Below, piece after piece: positions 8,341 through 16,192 of a stretch of DNA of 64,000 bases. The stretch's first letter is position 1, and each line of letters opens with the position of its first letter. The translations under genes and the position numbers were made by a program. The notes beneath the pieces were generated by a model. That model did no database searches and had not been told where the DNA came from. It was given only the letters and a program-made list of their open reading frames with translations. Source of the DNA: Paenibacillus herberti (GTDB lineage Bacteria > Bacillota > Bacilli > Paenibacillales > Paenibacillaceae); the NCBI RefSeq assembly GCF_002233675.1, contig NZ_NMUQ01000001.1, forward strand, positions 2,274,687 to 2,338,686. The letters are read 5' to 3'.

Positions 8341-8796
8341 TCAGCTAATCGTCAAACGTTTGTACGCAACTTCGCTATATACACTCCAACTTAGCGCTGT
8401 ATCCGTTGAGATGTCTGTAAATGATTCTGAGATACCACCGTTTCCTCCTTTAAATATGCGAAGCGTGAATCGGAAGTACCCGGCGTTAGTGCCGTCTGCT
8501 CTGAGCACATCATAAGTGACTGTACCTCTGTAAGTCGAATTTCCTCCTGAAGACGGAGCTTGCATGCGGTATTGGTTTAGTCCATCAAATGGATTCAGAG
8601 TTCTGGATGGGGTAGGTTCCGGTGCGCGTCCAGTGATACTTCTGACAACAAGAGTGGAGCTGCTGTTGTTAACCACGTCGAATAGACGAGTAACTAGAAT
8701 AGAGGATGGGTCATCCTCCAGTTGGCCGAAAGAAAAGGTTTTGGTAACAATAACCAACAGTATAAATAGAACTAAAATAACACCGACTGCTTTCAT
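8341..8796 (-). CDS. Putative single-pass surface protein, family member A
   Basis: This 151-residue protein opens with one hydrophobic helix, VGVILVLFILLVIVTKTF, followed by an acidic-Ser motif (EDDPSSILVT) and a beta-rich domain with many Thr, Ser and Asn and no Cys. It shares this architecture with the products at 57743 and 58920: helix ending in T-x-TF, DD-x-SS motif, N-N/G-x-S/T, then G-x-V-x-Y. I do not recognise a named family. The helix resembles the VLFILLVIV segment of YjcZ-type small sporulation proteins (inference). The ribosome binding site is GGAGG, and the upstream element at 8841-8870 is shared with the two paralogues. It may be a spore or envelope surface protein. Confidence 0.75.
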   Translation of the reverse strand: MKAVGVILVLFILLVIVTKTFSFGQLEDDPSSILVTRLFDVVNNSSSTLVVRSITGRAPEPTPSRTLNPFDGLNQYRMQAPSSGGNSTYRGTVTYDVLRADGTNAGYFRFTLRIFKGGNGGISESFTDISTDTALSWSVYSEVAYKRLTIS

Positions 8797-8840
8797 GGTG
8801 ATTTCCTCCTTTCAAATGACTTAATTGCCCTTCTATAAAC

Positions 8841-8870
8841 ATAGTATTCAAAAGAAGGAGAACGGGACTC
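8841..8870 (-). promoter_or_regulatory. Conserved upstream element of family member A
   Basis: On the minus strand GAGTC is followed after exactly 18 nt by ATACTAT, then gtttatagaa, 44 nt before the ATG. The same two blocks with the same 18-nt spacing precede the paralogues at 57743 and 58920. This looks like a promoter with two recognition blocks, possibly for a sporulation sigma factor. Confidence 0.55.
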
Positions 8871-8976
8871 TTGCAATCATCACGGTAGAATATCAAAAGA
8901 GGCTGATGGTCGCCCACCAGCCGTAACTTCCCTCTCCACTAACTGAATTTCTAGCGCAGGAAGAGACTCGGAGACC

Positions 8977-9161
8977 CTAACGGATCTGAGAAGCGCTATT
9001 TGACCGGAAATGATGGAATGGAGATTGTAACGGAACTGAGAAGCGTTATTCCCAGGTAGTATCGACTTTTCAGGCCTCAGGGGTCAAATAAGCTCTCTCA
9101 ATTCCGTTAGCTCAGAAAACGAGCCCATCTGCCATGAATAACGCTTCTAGGTTCCGTTAGC
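8977..9161. repeat. Cluster of dispersed palindromic repeats (TAACGGAACTGAGAA family)
   Basis: Outward and inward copies of taacgga[at]ctgagaagcg.tatt and its reverse complement start at 8978 and 9028 and end at 9111 and 9161. Reading 9111 down to 8978 on the minus strand closely matches 15935-16057 on the plus strand, so this is a composite block inserted in opposite orientations. Further members are at 23976-24057 and 35743-35831. The rest of the 8797-9364 gap holds the member A promoter and the terminator at 9280-9330. Confidence 0.7.
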
Positions 9162-9279
9162 GATAGGCGCGCCATCTTGCATCACCAGCGCTAGGCGAGC
9201 ACTCGGCCTGGAGCTGAACGGATGGGGGCCATCTGTCCGCTAAATTATCAGCATTCTAGTGCCCCTCTCGCCTATATAG

Positions 9280-9330
9280 AAAAAAGAAAAGGATAGAGTC
9301 TCAGATATCCATCTGAAAACTCTATCCTTT
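9280..9330 (-). terminator. Terminator of the iron-uptake operon
   Basis: On the minus strand aaaggatagag and ctctatccttt form an 11-bp stem with an inner hairpin (cagat / atctg), followed by the T-rich run ttttctttttt. It lies just after the stop of the ankyrin-monooxygenase gene. Confidence 0.8.
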
Positions 9331-9364
9331 ACTACGGCCTTATTACACTGTCGGCCGCTATTAA

Positions 9365-10270
9365 TTAAGCATGCTCTGCCGCTGCCGTTTCCGGCAAATG
9401 GGAAGCTGCTACCCGGTAGATCGTCACGTTGTTGCCGATGACCGGTCCGGCACCTTCTCCGCCCGCTGGACGTCCATGCGCGGAGCCATGTCCGTGGCCG
9501 CCTGCCGCAGGGGTCGAAGCACCAGCGCTGTTTTTCGAAGATGCTTGTTCTCCGTGTGCAGCAGGTTTGTTCTCAGAACGGGACTGCTCCGACGGTGCTT
9601 CAGTTGATTCTGGACGGCGAGCATGCGCACCTCGGAAGGAATCGCTGGATGCCCAAGCTTCAAAGTCAGCCTTGGAGCGCCAAGTCGTGCATACACGAAT
9701 CTCCTCTTCGGTATCCGACAGCTTGCCATGGAGCACATCCATGCGGATGAAACCTTCGAAGGTATGTACATTTTTCGGCTTTGCGAAGCGCTCTAACACC
9801 GCTTCTGCATATCCCGCTTTAACAAGAATGCGATTCTCGATAAGCACTGGATCTTCCGATTCTGCAGGCTTTCCTTCATTTAAAAGGTCTTTAATATAAG
9901 CTGCAACATGAGCCGCTTCAGGACCGCCCATCAGCGCATGCTGCTGCAGCGTAATGCCATGTGGACCTTTTGCGTGCAGCTGGGACGGATGGCGCTCAAG
10001 CACCGATCGTACCAATTCTAGCTCGCCGAGCATCGCTGCTCCGAACAGATCAAGCCGCGCGCCTTGCTCCAGCAGCCAGTTCAAAATATCCTTGCGTCCG
10101 GTATGAGCAGCAGCTCCCGCTGCCGTTTCCCAGTCGCCGCCGCCCCAGTTCATCGCTGCATGAAGCAGCCCAGGCTCTTCCTTCAATAACTCCTGTACCC
10201 GATCGAGGTCGCTATGTGCAGCTCCTACAAATGCTCTGACTAACTCCGGATTTAATGCTTTCTCTGACAT
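9365..10270 (-). CDS. Ankyrin-repeat protein fused to a heme-degrading-monooxygenase-like (ABM) domain
   Basis: In this 301-residue protein, residues 1 to about 120 are ankyrin-type repeats (AFVGAAHSDLDRVQELLKEE, AAGAAAHTGRKDILNWLLEQ, GAAMLGELELVRSVLE). Residues about 145-215 look like the antibiotic-biosynthesis-monooxygenase fold of IsdG/HmoA-type enzymes: ILVKAGYAEAVLERFAKP, then FEGFIRMDVLHG, then a WRSKADFEAWASSDSFRGAH block. A low-complexity tail rich in Ser, Ala, Gly and His (GGHGHGSAHG) precedes a last strand-like piece, PVIGNNVTIYRV, that in the family closes the domain. It is the last gene of the iron/heme ABC operon, 15 nt after the ATPase gene, with its own GGAGG site. A role in releasing iron from imported heme is inference from domain and context; no signal peptide, so cytoplasmic. 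Confidence 0.8.
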   Translation of the reverse strand: MSEKALNPELVRAFVGAAHSDLDRVQELLKEEPGLLHAAMNWGGGDWETAAGAAAHTGRKDILNWLLEQGARLDLFGAAMLGELELVRSVLERHPSQLHAKGPHGITLQQHALMGGPEAAHVAAYIKDLLNEGKPAESEDPVLIENRILVKAGYAEAVLERFAKPKNVHTFEGFIRMDVLHGKLSDTEEEIRVCTTWRSKADFEAWASSDSFRGAHARRPESTEAPSEQSRSENKPAAHGEQASSKNSAGASTPAAGGHGHGSAHGRPAGGEGAGPVIGNNVTIYRVAASHLPETAAAEHA

Positions 10271-10285
10271 CTAATTATCCTCCAA

Positions 10286-11116
10286 TTAACTCATTATTTC
10301 CTGCAGGTTGGGCTGTTCCTTATGCAACTGTTTGAGTGAAACGGAGCGCTCCGCCTGAAAGCTTGGGATACCGTCTACGATACGGATCGTCCCCTCCACG
10401 CCGAACACTTCCCGGAAAAAAGAAGCTGTAAACAGCTCAAGCGGCCTGCCCTGCGCGGCAACCTTTCCATCCTTGACGGCTATGAGTCGGTCGCAATAAC
10501 GCGCGGCTTGGTTCAAATCATGGAGTACCGTTACAACGGTAATACCTTCATCACGATTGAGCCCCCGCACCAGTTCCATCAACTCAAGCTGATGAGCAAT
10601 GTCCAGGTAAGTGGCCGGCTCATCCAGCAACAGCACAGACGGTGTCTGGGCAATAGCCATGGCGAGCCATGCCCGCTGCCTTTCCCCACCCGACAGCGCG
10701 GGCAGCTGGCGATGCTGAAGTTCTTCAAGCGAAGCAGCGGAAATCGCCCAGTCTACGATGCGTTCATGAGCTTCTGCAGTGCCGTCCTGGTACCATTTTA
10801 AATGGGGATGGCGTCCCTTACGAATGAGCTCGCGCACGGTCACCTCTAGCAGGGACTCTTGAGTCTGCGCCAGCATCGCGATGCGCCTTGCCGCTTCTTT
10901 AGGCGGAATTGTCGCAAGATCGGCTCCATCCAACAGCGCCTTGCCGCCATGCGGCTTGACCAGACGGGCCAGCATGCGAAGCACCGTTGATTTACCAGAT
11001 CCATTCGGCCCGATAATACCTACCCACTCTCCGGGATTCACGCTCAGATCAATTCCATGCACAACGGGGTGATCCCCGTAGCTTAGCTTCAGCGTCTCTC
11101 CTGAAATTCGGCTCAT
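10286..11116 (-). CDS. Iron-complex/heme ABC transporter ATP-binding protein
   Basis: This 276-residue ABC ATPase is of the FecE/HmuV/FhuC type. Walker A GPNGSGKST is near residue 37, the signature LSGGERQRAWLAMAI near residue 141, and Walker B VLLLDEPATYLDIAHQLELM follows, with the 'TYLDIAHQ' sequence typical of iron-siderophore and heme importers. The start ATG overlaps the permease stop (ATGA), so the genes are coupled. Together with the permease and binding protein upstream it forms a complete importer; the linked heme-monooxygenase-like gene favours heme as substrate, but siderophores remain possible. Confidence 0.92.
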   Translation of the reverse strand: MSRISGETLKLSYGDHPVVHGIDLSVNPGEWVGIIGPNGSGKSTVLRMLARLVKPHGGKALLDGADLATIPPKEAARRIAMLAQTQESLLEVTVRELIRKGRHPHLKWYQDGTAEAHERIVDWAISAASLEELQHRQLPALSGGERQRAWLAMAIAQTPSVLLLDEPATYLDIAHQLELMELVRGLNRDEGITVVTVLHDLNQAARYCDRLIAVKDGKVAAQGRPLELFTASFFREVFGVEGTIRIVDGIPSFQAERSVSLKQLHKEQPNLQEIMS

Positions 11117-12141
11117 TGCTTGGCCCCCTTCCGAAGCAGATAGAGGAAGATTGGCGCCCCGAACAGCGCGAGCAGAATGCCAACCGGGAATTCAATTGGA
11201 TCAAACAGCGTACGAGCGGCTGTGTCAGCAAAAGTGACCAGTGCAGCCCCGCCGAGTGCCGATACCGGCATCAGGATGCGGTAGTCAGCTCCGACCAGAA
11301 GGCGAGCAATATGCGGCACGACTAGTCCGACAAACCCGACCATACCGGCCTGGCTAATCGCCGAGCCTGCTAAGAAAGCAGCGACCGCGACGATGATCAG
11401 ACGATACATCTCAACGCGCACCCCGAGTAGCTTAGCAGCATCATCACCGAGTGCAAGTAAGTTAGCCGGTTTGATAAGCAGCAACGCGGCAAGCAGTCCT
11501 GCCAGCGTATAAGGCAGCAGCGTGTCCGCATGCGGCCAGCTTCTGCCGTTCAAGCTGCCACTCATCCAAGGCAGTACGGACTGAACCTTTTCACTATTCA
11601 AAATCATCAATGCAGACATCGCGGCTCCGAGCAGCGAATTGACCGCCACCCCGGCCAAAATCAGTCGAATCGGAGACGCTCCACCTTTCCAGGCTAGCAG
11701 ATAGATGACTGCGCTTGCTACTAGTGCGCCGAGGAATGCAGCGGCAGGAAGCAGCGCGATCTGCACGGGGAACAGGATCATGATCGTCACAGCGGCAACG
11801 CCCCCACCAGCCGAGACGCCAATAATGCCGGGATCGGACAGCGGATTACGGAACACACCTTGTAGCAATGCTCCGGACAATCCGAGACAACAACCGACCA
11901 TAAGCCCGGTCAACACACGCGGCAATCGCAGATTCCAGACAATCTGCCACGCTTCCGTGTCGGTTCGGTGCAGCAAAGCGTTCCAAACCTCGCTTACTGG
12001 AATCCGAATGGATCCCAGTGCGAGGCCGAACAATACGCTTGCCAGCAGCAGTCCGGCTGTCGTTCCGAGCACGATCAGATTACGTGCCGCTGCCGGCCGC
12101 CGCGACCGCTTCAGCTCGGCCGGCGACAGAACAGCCGCCAT
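11113..12141 (-). CDS. FecCD-family iron-complex/heme ABC permease
   Basis: This 342-residue permease has about nine to ten hydrophobic segments and the FecCD-family features: LRLPRVLTGLMVGCCLGLSG near residue 72, GVFRNPLSDPGIIGVSAGGG, a helix with GMVGFVGLVVPHIARLLVG near residue 265, and the C-terminal FPVGILLALFGAPIFLYLL. These permeases work with a type II binding protein and a FecE-type ATPase to import iron complexes or heme. It begins one base after the binding-protein stop and overlaps the ATPase start by four bases. Only one permease gene is present, so the transporter would use a homodimer. Confidence 0.93.
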   Translation of the reverse strand: MAAVLSPAELKRSRRPAAARNLIVLGTTAGLLLASVLFGLALGSIRIPVSEVWNALLHRTDTEAWQIVWNLRLPRVLTGLMVGCCLGLSGALLQGVFRNPLSDPGIIGVSAGGGVAAVTIMILFPVQIALLPAAAFLGALVASAVIYLLAWKGGASPIRLILAGVAVNSLLGAAMSALMILNSEKVQSVLPWMSGSLNGRSWPHADTLLPYTLAGLLAALLLIKPANLLALGDDAAKLLGVRVEMYRLIIVAVAAFLAGSAISQAGMVGFVGLVVPHIARLLVGADYRILMPVSALGGAALVTFADTAARTLFDPIEFPVGILLALFGAPIFLYLLRKGAKQ

Positions 12142-12142
12142 A

Positions 12143-13420
12143 TTATTTCACCTGCAGAAGAAGCTTGTTGATCGTTTTGATCGCTTCAGGAGCGCGAATG
12201 CCTGGGTTAGCTGCAAACAGTTCCGACGGAAGCACTTCGAAGCTGTCATCCTTAACTGCGTTCAGGTTTTTCCAAACTGGATTGTTCTCAAATTCTTTCT
12301 TGAACGATGCCTTTACTTCAGCTGCATCACCGTGGGTAATCAGCAGAATCAGGTCAGGATTAGAAGCAACGATCCGCTCCATGCTGAGCTCCGAGTACTG
12401 TGGCATTTTGTCCATTTTCGGGAATTTTGCCGCTACGTTTTGGCCGCCAGCAAGCTCCAAGAAGTTACCAGGATAGCTGGTTGGGAGTGCTACGACAAAG
12501 CTGCCAGGAGCTCCGTATACGATGAGCGTTTTTGGCTTCTTAGCAGGCTTTTTCAAGCTGCTTACCGTGCGGTCCATAGTAGCAATCAGTTGCTCTGCTT
12601 TGCTCTCGTTACCCAGCAGTTTGCCGTACAGTCGGGCAGAAGACTTGATATCGTTATAGGTATTATGGGAGTTAAACAGAACTTGAGCGCCGAGCTTTTC
12701 CATCGTAGCTTTTTGGCTCATCAGCGATGGTCCAGCAATAATCAGATCCGGTTTAACCGATGCCAACTTCTCGAACAGAACGCCATGCGTGCTGCCAACT
12801 TCAACAGCGGATGCCGCTGCAGGCGGGTTAACTTTACCCATTGCCGTTGGACGGCCGACTACCGTGCCACCAAGTGCATAGATCATTTCCGTATCAGAGG
12901 AGGAAAGAGTTACGATGCGTTGTGGACGTTTATTCAGTGTAAAAGAGCCTGTGCTCGTTTTCAGCGTCAGCTTGCTGTTAATTGCAACTGTGCGGCTAGC
13001 GCCAGACCAGTTAACCCACTTACCGAAAGCTTCCGTCAACAATCGGAGCGGTACGAAGGTTTTACCGTTTTGAATAACTGGAGCTGCATCCAGCGTAGTT
13101 GCTTTGTTGTTTATGTAAGCCGTTTTTGATCCAACCGTCAGCTTAACTTTGACACTACCGCTCGTCGCAAAAACCGACTTGGTCGCGCTGCTCCAGGAAG
13201 CAGTACCTCCCAGCGATTTAATGATGGAACTGTATGGAACGAGTGTGCGACCGCTGACCATAATCGGCGATGCATCGAGAGCTAGTGATTTTCCGTCGAG
13301 CGTTACTTTGATCGATGCGGATGCTGCATTGACCTTTGAAGAAGCTAGCGTCCCTGCACCAGAAGTGACAAGCAAAGCTGCGGCTGCAGCCGAAAGAATC
13401 CATTTTTTACTGCGGAACAT
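12143..13420 (-). CDS. Iron-complex/heme ABC substrate-binding protein with N-terminal stalk domain
   Basis: This 425-residue secreted protein has a signal peptide (MFRSKKWILSAAAAALLVTS and following residues). Residues about 35-150 form a copper-amine-oxidase-N-terminal type 'stalk' domain, here two halves with SGRTLVPYSSIIKSLGG and NGKTFVPLRLLTEAFG. Residues about 160-425 form a type II periplasmic-binding domain (RPQRIVTLSSSDTEMIYALG, DLIIAGPSLM, LELAGGQNVAAKFP). No lipobox Cys is visible, unlike typical Gram-positive binding proteins, so the stalk probably tethers it to the envelope (inference). It is the first gene of the operon, directly behind two Fur-box-like sites, which supports iron-limited expression. 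Confidence 0.88.
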   Translation of the reverse strand: MFRSKKWILSAAAAALLVTSGAGTLASSKVNAASASIKVTLDGKSLALDASPIMVSGRTLVPYSSIIKSLGGTASWSSATKSVFATSGSVKVKLTVGSKTAYINNKATTLDAAPVIQNGKTFVPLRLLTEAFGKWVNWSGASRTVAINSKLTLKTSTGSFTLNKRPQRIVTLSSSDTEMIYALGGTVVGRPTAMGKVNPPAAASAVEVGSTHGVLFEKLASVKPDLIIAGPSLMSQKATMEKLGAQVLFNSHNTYNDIKSSARLYGKLLGNESKAEQLIATMDRTVSSLKKPAKKPKTLIVYGAPGSFVVALPTSYPGNFLELAGGQNVAAKFPKMDKMPQYSELSMERIVASNPDLILLITHGDAAEVKASFKKEFENNPVWKNLNAVKDDSFEVLPSELFAANPGIRAPEAIKTINKLLLQVK

Positions 13421-13450
13421 AGAAAAATTACCCCCTGCGCTTATTAATAA

Positions 13451-13504
13451 TGAGAATCAATATCATTCGCATCACCAATAATAGTGATAACGATTATCAT
13501 TGTC
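13451..13504. promoter_or_regulatory. Two Fur-box-like operators upstream of the iron-uptake operon
   Basis: Two sites match the 7-1-7 Fur pattern TGATAAT-N-ATTATCA: TGAGAATCAATATCA at 13451-13465 (12 of 14) and TGATAACGATTATCA at 13485-13499 (13 of 14). The second also matches the classical 19-bp box GATAATGATTATCATTATC at 17 of 19 positions (13486-13504). They lie 30-85 nt before the binding-protein ATG, where iron-loaded Fur would block transcription. Confidence 0.85.
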
Positions 13505-13648
13505 AATAGAATTTTATTTTTGTTTATTTTTCCGCGAACATGAGCCTTTTGCGCCACTTGGACAGCATTTGGAATGTCGTCTCGTCTATACTAATTAAAA
13601 GAGGTAAATGGTGGAATTTCGCCTACTAAATTGGGGAAGGTGAACAGC

Positions 13649-14413
13649 TTGAGAAATGCTCAACAAACACGAGTCATTGGCCACAGGGGAGCTGCTGGAG
13701 AAGCGCCTGAGAACACGCTTGCTAGCTTCCGCCTCGCAGCAGATCAAGGAGCGGATATGGTTGAGTTGGACGTTCATCTGTCGGCTGATGGTAAGCTCAT
13801 CGTATGCCATGATGAAACGCTGGACCGGACATCTGACCAAACAGGCGCAATTCGCGACCTAACAGAATACGCCATCCGTAATGCCGACGCAGGCAACTGG
13901 TTCTCTTCCGACTTTTCTGGTGAGCGAATTCCTTTATTGGAAGAAGTATACGAAGCGTTGCCGGATTCCATGGAAATAAATGTAGAGGTCAAGGATGCAG
14001 CCGGAAGCGCGCTCGACCCTGTTTTGTTGGGCTTCTTACGCGAGGACGGCCGCTTGGAGCGTACCATCGTTTCTTCCTTCGACCACAAGCTGCTCGTGCG
14101 ATTGAAGCAGGCTGAGCCGAAGCTGCGCATCGGCCTGCTCTATGCGGCTGATCTTATTGATCACGCGGGCTACGCCGCTGGACTGAACGTTGAGGTCTAT
14201 TCGCTGCATCCTTTTCATGAGTTGATTGGAGCGAGGGATACGTCCGATGCGGTCACAAGCGGACTCGCGGTATATCCTTACACCGCCAATAGGCCTGAGC
14301 AATGGCAGCGGCTGCTGGAGCTTGGAGTTAGCGGTATTATTACCGACTATCCCGGGGAATTGAGGAATTATCTTATCCAGAAGGAAGGGACGGCCGCTAG
14401 AAGATCGGAATAA
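13649..14413 (+). CDS. Glycerophosphodiester phosphodiesterase
   Basis: GDPD enzymes hydrolyse glycerophosphodiesters to sn-glycerol 3-phosphate and an alcohol. The protein carries the N-terminal catalytic motif GHRGAAGEAPENT, the metal ligands in MVELDVHLSADGKLIVCHD, INVEVK in the middle and a C-terminal SGIITDYPGEL. Length is about 254 residues, with no signal peptide, so a cytoplasmic UgpQ-like enzyme. TTG at 13649 is chosen because AAGGTGA lies 5-6 nt upstream; an upstream TTG at 13631 has no such site. It is divergent from the iron operon and appears monocistronic. Glycerol-phosphate salvage would suit the nearby phosphate genes, but no shared control is seen. Confidence 0.9.
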   Translation: MRNAQQTRVIGHRGAAGEAPENTLASFRLAADQGADMVELDVHLSADGKLIVCHDETLDRTSDQTGAIRDLTEYAIRNADAGNWFSSDFSGERIPLLEEVYEALPDSMEINVEVKDAAGSALDPVLLGFLREDGRLERTIVSSFDHKLLVRLKQAEPKLRIGLLYAADLIDHAGYAAGLNVEVYSLHPFHELIGARDTSDAVTSGLAVYPYTANRPEQWQRLLELGVSGIITDYPGELRNYLIQKEGTAARRSE

Positions 14414-14512
14414 TGGGTCCGTTGCGCTGCGCCAAAGACGGAACATAGGAATGCTTTTGAGCTCGGGGGCTTTACCGGTTGCAGCCTTTGGCCGGGCTAT
14501 TTTTTCACGTAG

Positions 14513-15133
14513 CTATCTTGAACGATATGATTTAATAACTTCCGTCCAAGGATGTCCTTGGGGAAATTGTGTTTGCAGAGAAAAGCTGAGCCATTGCCTT
14601 TCCTCTCCTATCAGATGCGGCAGGATACGTTCAAAGTCCAACTGATCCTTTTCTCTAATTTCGGTGCTTCCGCCTTTATAGAGGAGCTGTAGCTCTGGCT
14701 TTAAATAAGGAGTGCCTTCGGTTGTGAAGGCTCGGATATCGGTCCAATTGCGACGAATGGAACGCTCTCGCCTATAAACCCATTCGTCCTGTTCCCGGTC
14801 TATAATCATGAGTTGGAACGCCCACGGCGAATTTTCATCTTTACAAACCCAAATATCTTTTGTCGTTGCCAAATATTCTCCCGGTTCTCTGACACTCAGC
14901 TTGCCACTTTCCGCCTTATAGATGAGCCAGTCCTGAGACAGACGATCAAATACGGCTTCCTGCTCATCCCGAAAAAAGACGATATCCGTATCGCTATGTT
15001 TCCTCGTCTGATGACCGATATGAAGGTCCAGCGCCCAGCCTCCTGCGATCGCCCACCACACAGGAATCGGGTCAAATAAATCACGCACCTCCGCTACCGT
15101 TATAGGTGTCCAGTTCGAATAATCTGTACGCAT
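14513..15133 (-). CDS. Nucleotidyltransferase-like protein (aminoglycoside adenylyltransferase fold)
   Basis: This protein of about 206 residues has the minimal nucleotidyltransferase signature: AIAGGWALDLHIGH near residue 35, then the metal-binding pair in KHSDTDIVFFR. The layout is that of the aminoglycoside/lincosamide adenylyltransferase-like group. Downstream it has EFQ-type features such as YLKPELQLLYKGG and a DFERILPHL segment. Start ATG 15133 has AGGAGG 5 nt upstream; the in-frame ATG at 15151 does not. Whether it modifies an antibiotic is unknown; many chromosomal homologues have no known substrate. It is followed in the same orientation by no other gene before 14413. Confidence 0.75.
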   Translation of the reverse strand: MRTDYSNWTPITVAEVRDLFDPIPVWWAIAGGWALDLHIGHQTRKHSDTDIVFFRDEQEAVFDRLSQDWLIYKAESGKLSVREPGEYLATTKDIWVCKDENSPWAFQLMIIDREQDEWVYRRERSIRRNWTDIRAFTTEGTPYLKPELQLLYKGGSTEIREKDQLDFERILPHLIGEERQWLSFSLQTQFPQGHPWTEVIKSYRSR

Positions 15134-15183
15134 GAAAACCTCCTTTGCCATTCTCGACCTTTGTCTGCTTGTCCTATTTTAAT

Positions 15184-15774
15184 CTACCGCACAACCTTAA
15201 CTTTCGGCCAAGTGTTTTTCCAGTTTTTTTGCCTGATGCGCCTATCAAAAATGTCCATTCTCTCCTCCACTTCACGGAAATAAGGAGTTGGAGTCAATTC
15301 CATGTTCAGTACCGCTTCGAGTCCGCAAGGAGCGGCCAAAACAACTTGATCCCGGTCATTTAAAGCAAGTCCGAGCGCCGTTGCCGATTCAGGGAATTTA
15401 GAAATCGCATCTACAGTGGAGATGTATGGCGGAAAGTTATTTTTAAGATGCATGCGAGCCTCGTTTTTTACTGACCATGGTATGCCCGGCCTCATTCGGA
15501 GAAGACGGTTTTCCAATTCCTTTTCCACCGACTCGTCCACATTGCCGGGATCAAAATAAACGACATCAACATCACCCAAAGGAGTTCTTACCGTATATCC
15601 ATGCAAAACATCCCAAATCTTCGACCGTACAAACCCTGCACATACCATCCAATCGGGCAACTCCAGCGACTGAGCCGTCCGCAATATGTCCATCATCCAC
15701 TCGTCCTGTTCTACCAATTCAATGATGTCCTGCTCACCTGTTACTCTCAAGCTCCGCCGCCCCTTTACGAACAT
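15184..15774 (-). CDS. Nucleotidyltransferase family protein (NTP_transf_6 type)
   Basis: This 196-residue protein shows DWMVCAGFVRSKIWDVLHG near residue 42 and PLGDVDVVYFDP near residue 66, the G-(x)-R and D-x-D features of the small nucleotidyltransferase family formerly called DUF925. A downstream FPPYISTVDAISKFPESATALG block also fits. The substrate is unknown. The ATG at 15774 has a weak AGGAA site 4 nt upstream; a TTG at 15750 with AAGGGG 9 nt before it is a realistic alternative. The next gene on the strand (14513-15133) is another nucleotidyltransferase-like gene 50 nt away, and the two could be co-transcribed. Confidence 0.78.
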   Translation of the reverse strand: MFVKGRRSLRVTGEQDIIELVEQDEWMMDILRTAQSLELPDWMVCAGFVRSKIWDVLHGYTVRTPLGDVDVVYFDPGNVDESVEKELENRLLRMRPGIPWSVKNEARMHLKNNFPPYISTVDAISKFPESATALGLALNDRDQVVLAAPCGLEAVLNMELTPTPYFREVEERMDIFDRRIRQKNWKNTWPKVKVVR

Positions 15775-15887
15775 ATATTCCTATTATAAACGCTAAAATA
15801 AAAATGGGAAGATTTTCTTTTTGAGCTCCAGAAAATCTTCCCCGTTGCACTAACTAGTCGTTGCCTTTGCAAGCTGTACGCCTACTG

Positions 15888-16057
15888 TAACGGAACTGAG
15901 AAGCCTTATTTCAGCAAAATGGACTCTTTTCTGCGCTAACGGATCTGAGAGAGCTTATTTGACCCTGGGGGCCTGAAAAAGTCGATATTATCTGGGAATA
16001 ACGCTTCTCAGACAATTTCATCATTTCCGGCCATATAGCGCTTCTCAGGTCCGTTAC
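15888..16057. repeat. Dispersed palindromic repeat block (inverted copy of the 8977-9161 block)
   Basis: This block contains taacggaactgagaagccttatt at its left end, gctaacggatctgagagagcttattt from 15935, and aataacgcttctcag plus agcgcttctcaggtccgtta at the right. Its order and spacing match the block at 8978-9111 read on the other strand, including the internal gtcgatatta.ctggg segment. It fills most of the 15775-16192 gap; the remainder holds only the phoU terminator. Confidence 0.7.
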
Positions 16058-16148
16058 AGCATCATCGTTCCGGTTTCGCTCAAAATCCAGTTAGTTTTAA
16101 GGGGCGTTTCGGTCACTGCGTGCGGATTGTTCGGCTGTCAAAACAGCA

Positions 16149-16181
16149 CAAAAAAGCCCGCCGTATCCCTCACAGCGGGCA
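16149..16181 (-). terminator. Terminator of the pst-phoU operon
   Basis: On the minus strand gcccgctgtgagg...cggcgggc forms a G+C-rich stem followed by tttttt, 12 nt after the phoU stop. Confidence 0.85.
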
Positions 16182-16192
16182 ATCACCATTCA

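Noticed and set aside
11705-13129. A 474-codon open frame on the plus strand
   Set aside because: It lies entirely antisense to the iron permease and binding-protein genes, has no family features and no ribosome binding site; it is a shadow of their G+C-rich codons.
14440-14512. Possible terminator for the glycerophosphodiesterase gene
   Set aside because: There is a T-run (attttttc) and ccgg motifs, but no stem longer than four to five base pairs could be formed with confidence.
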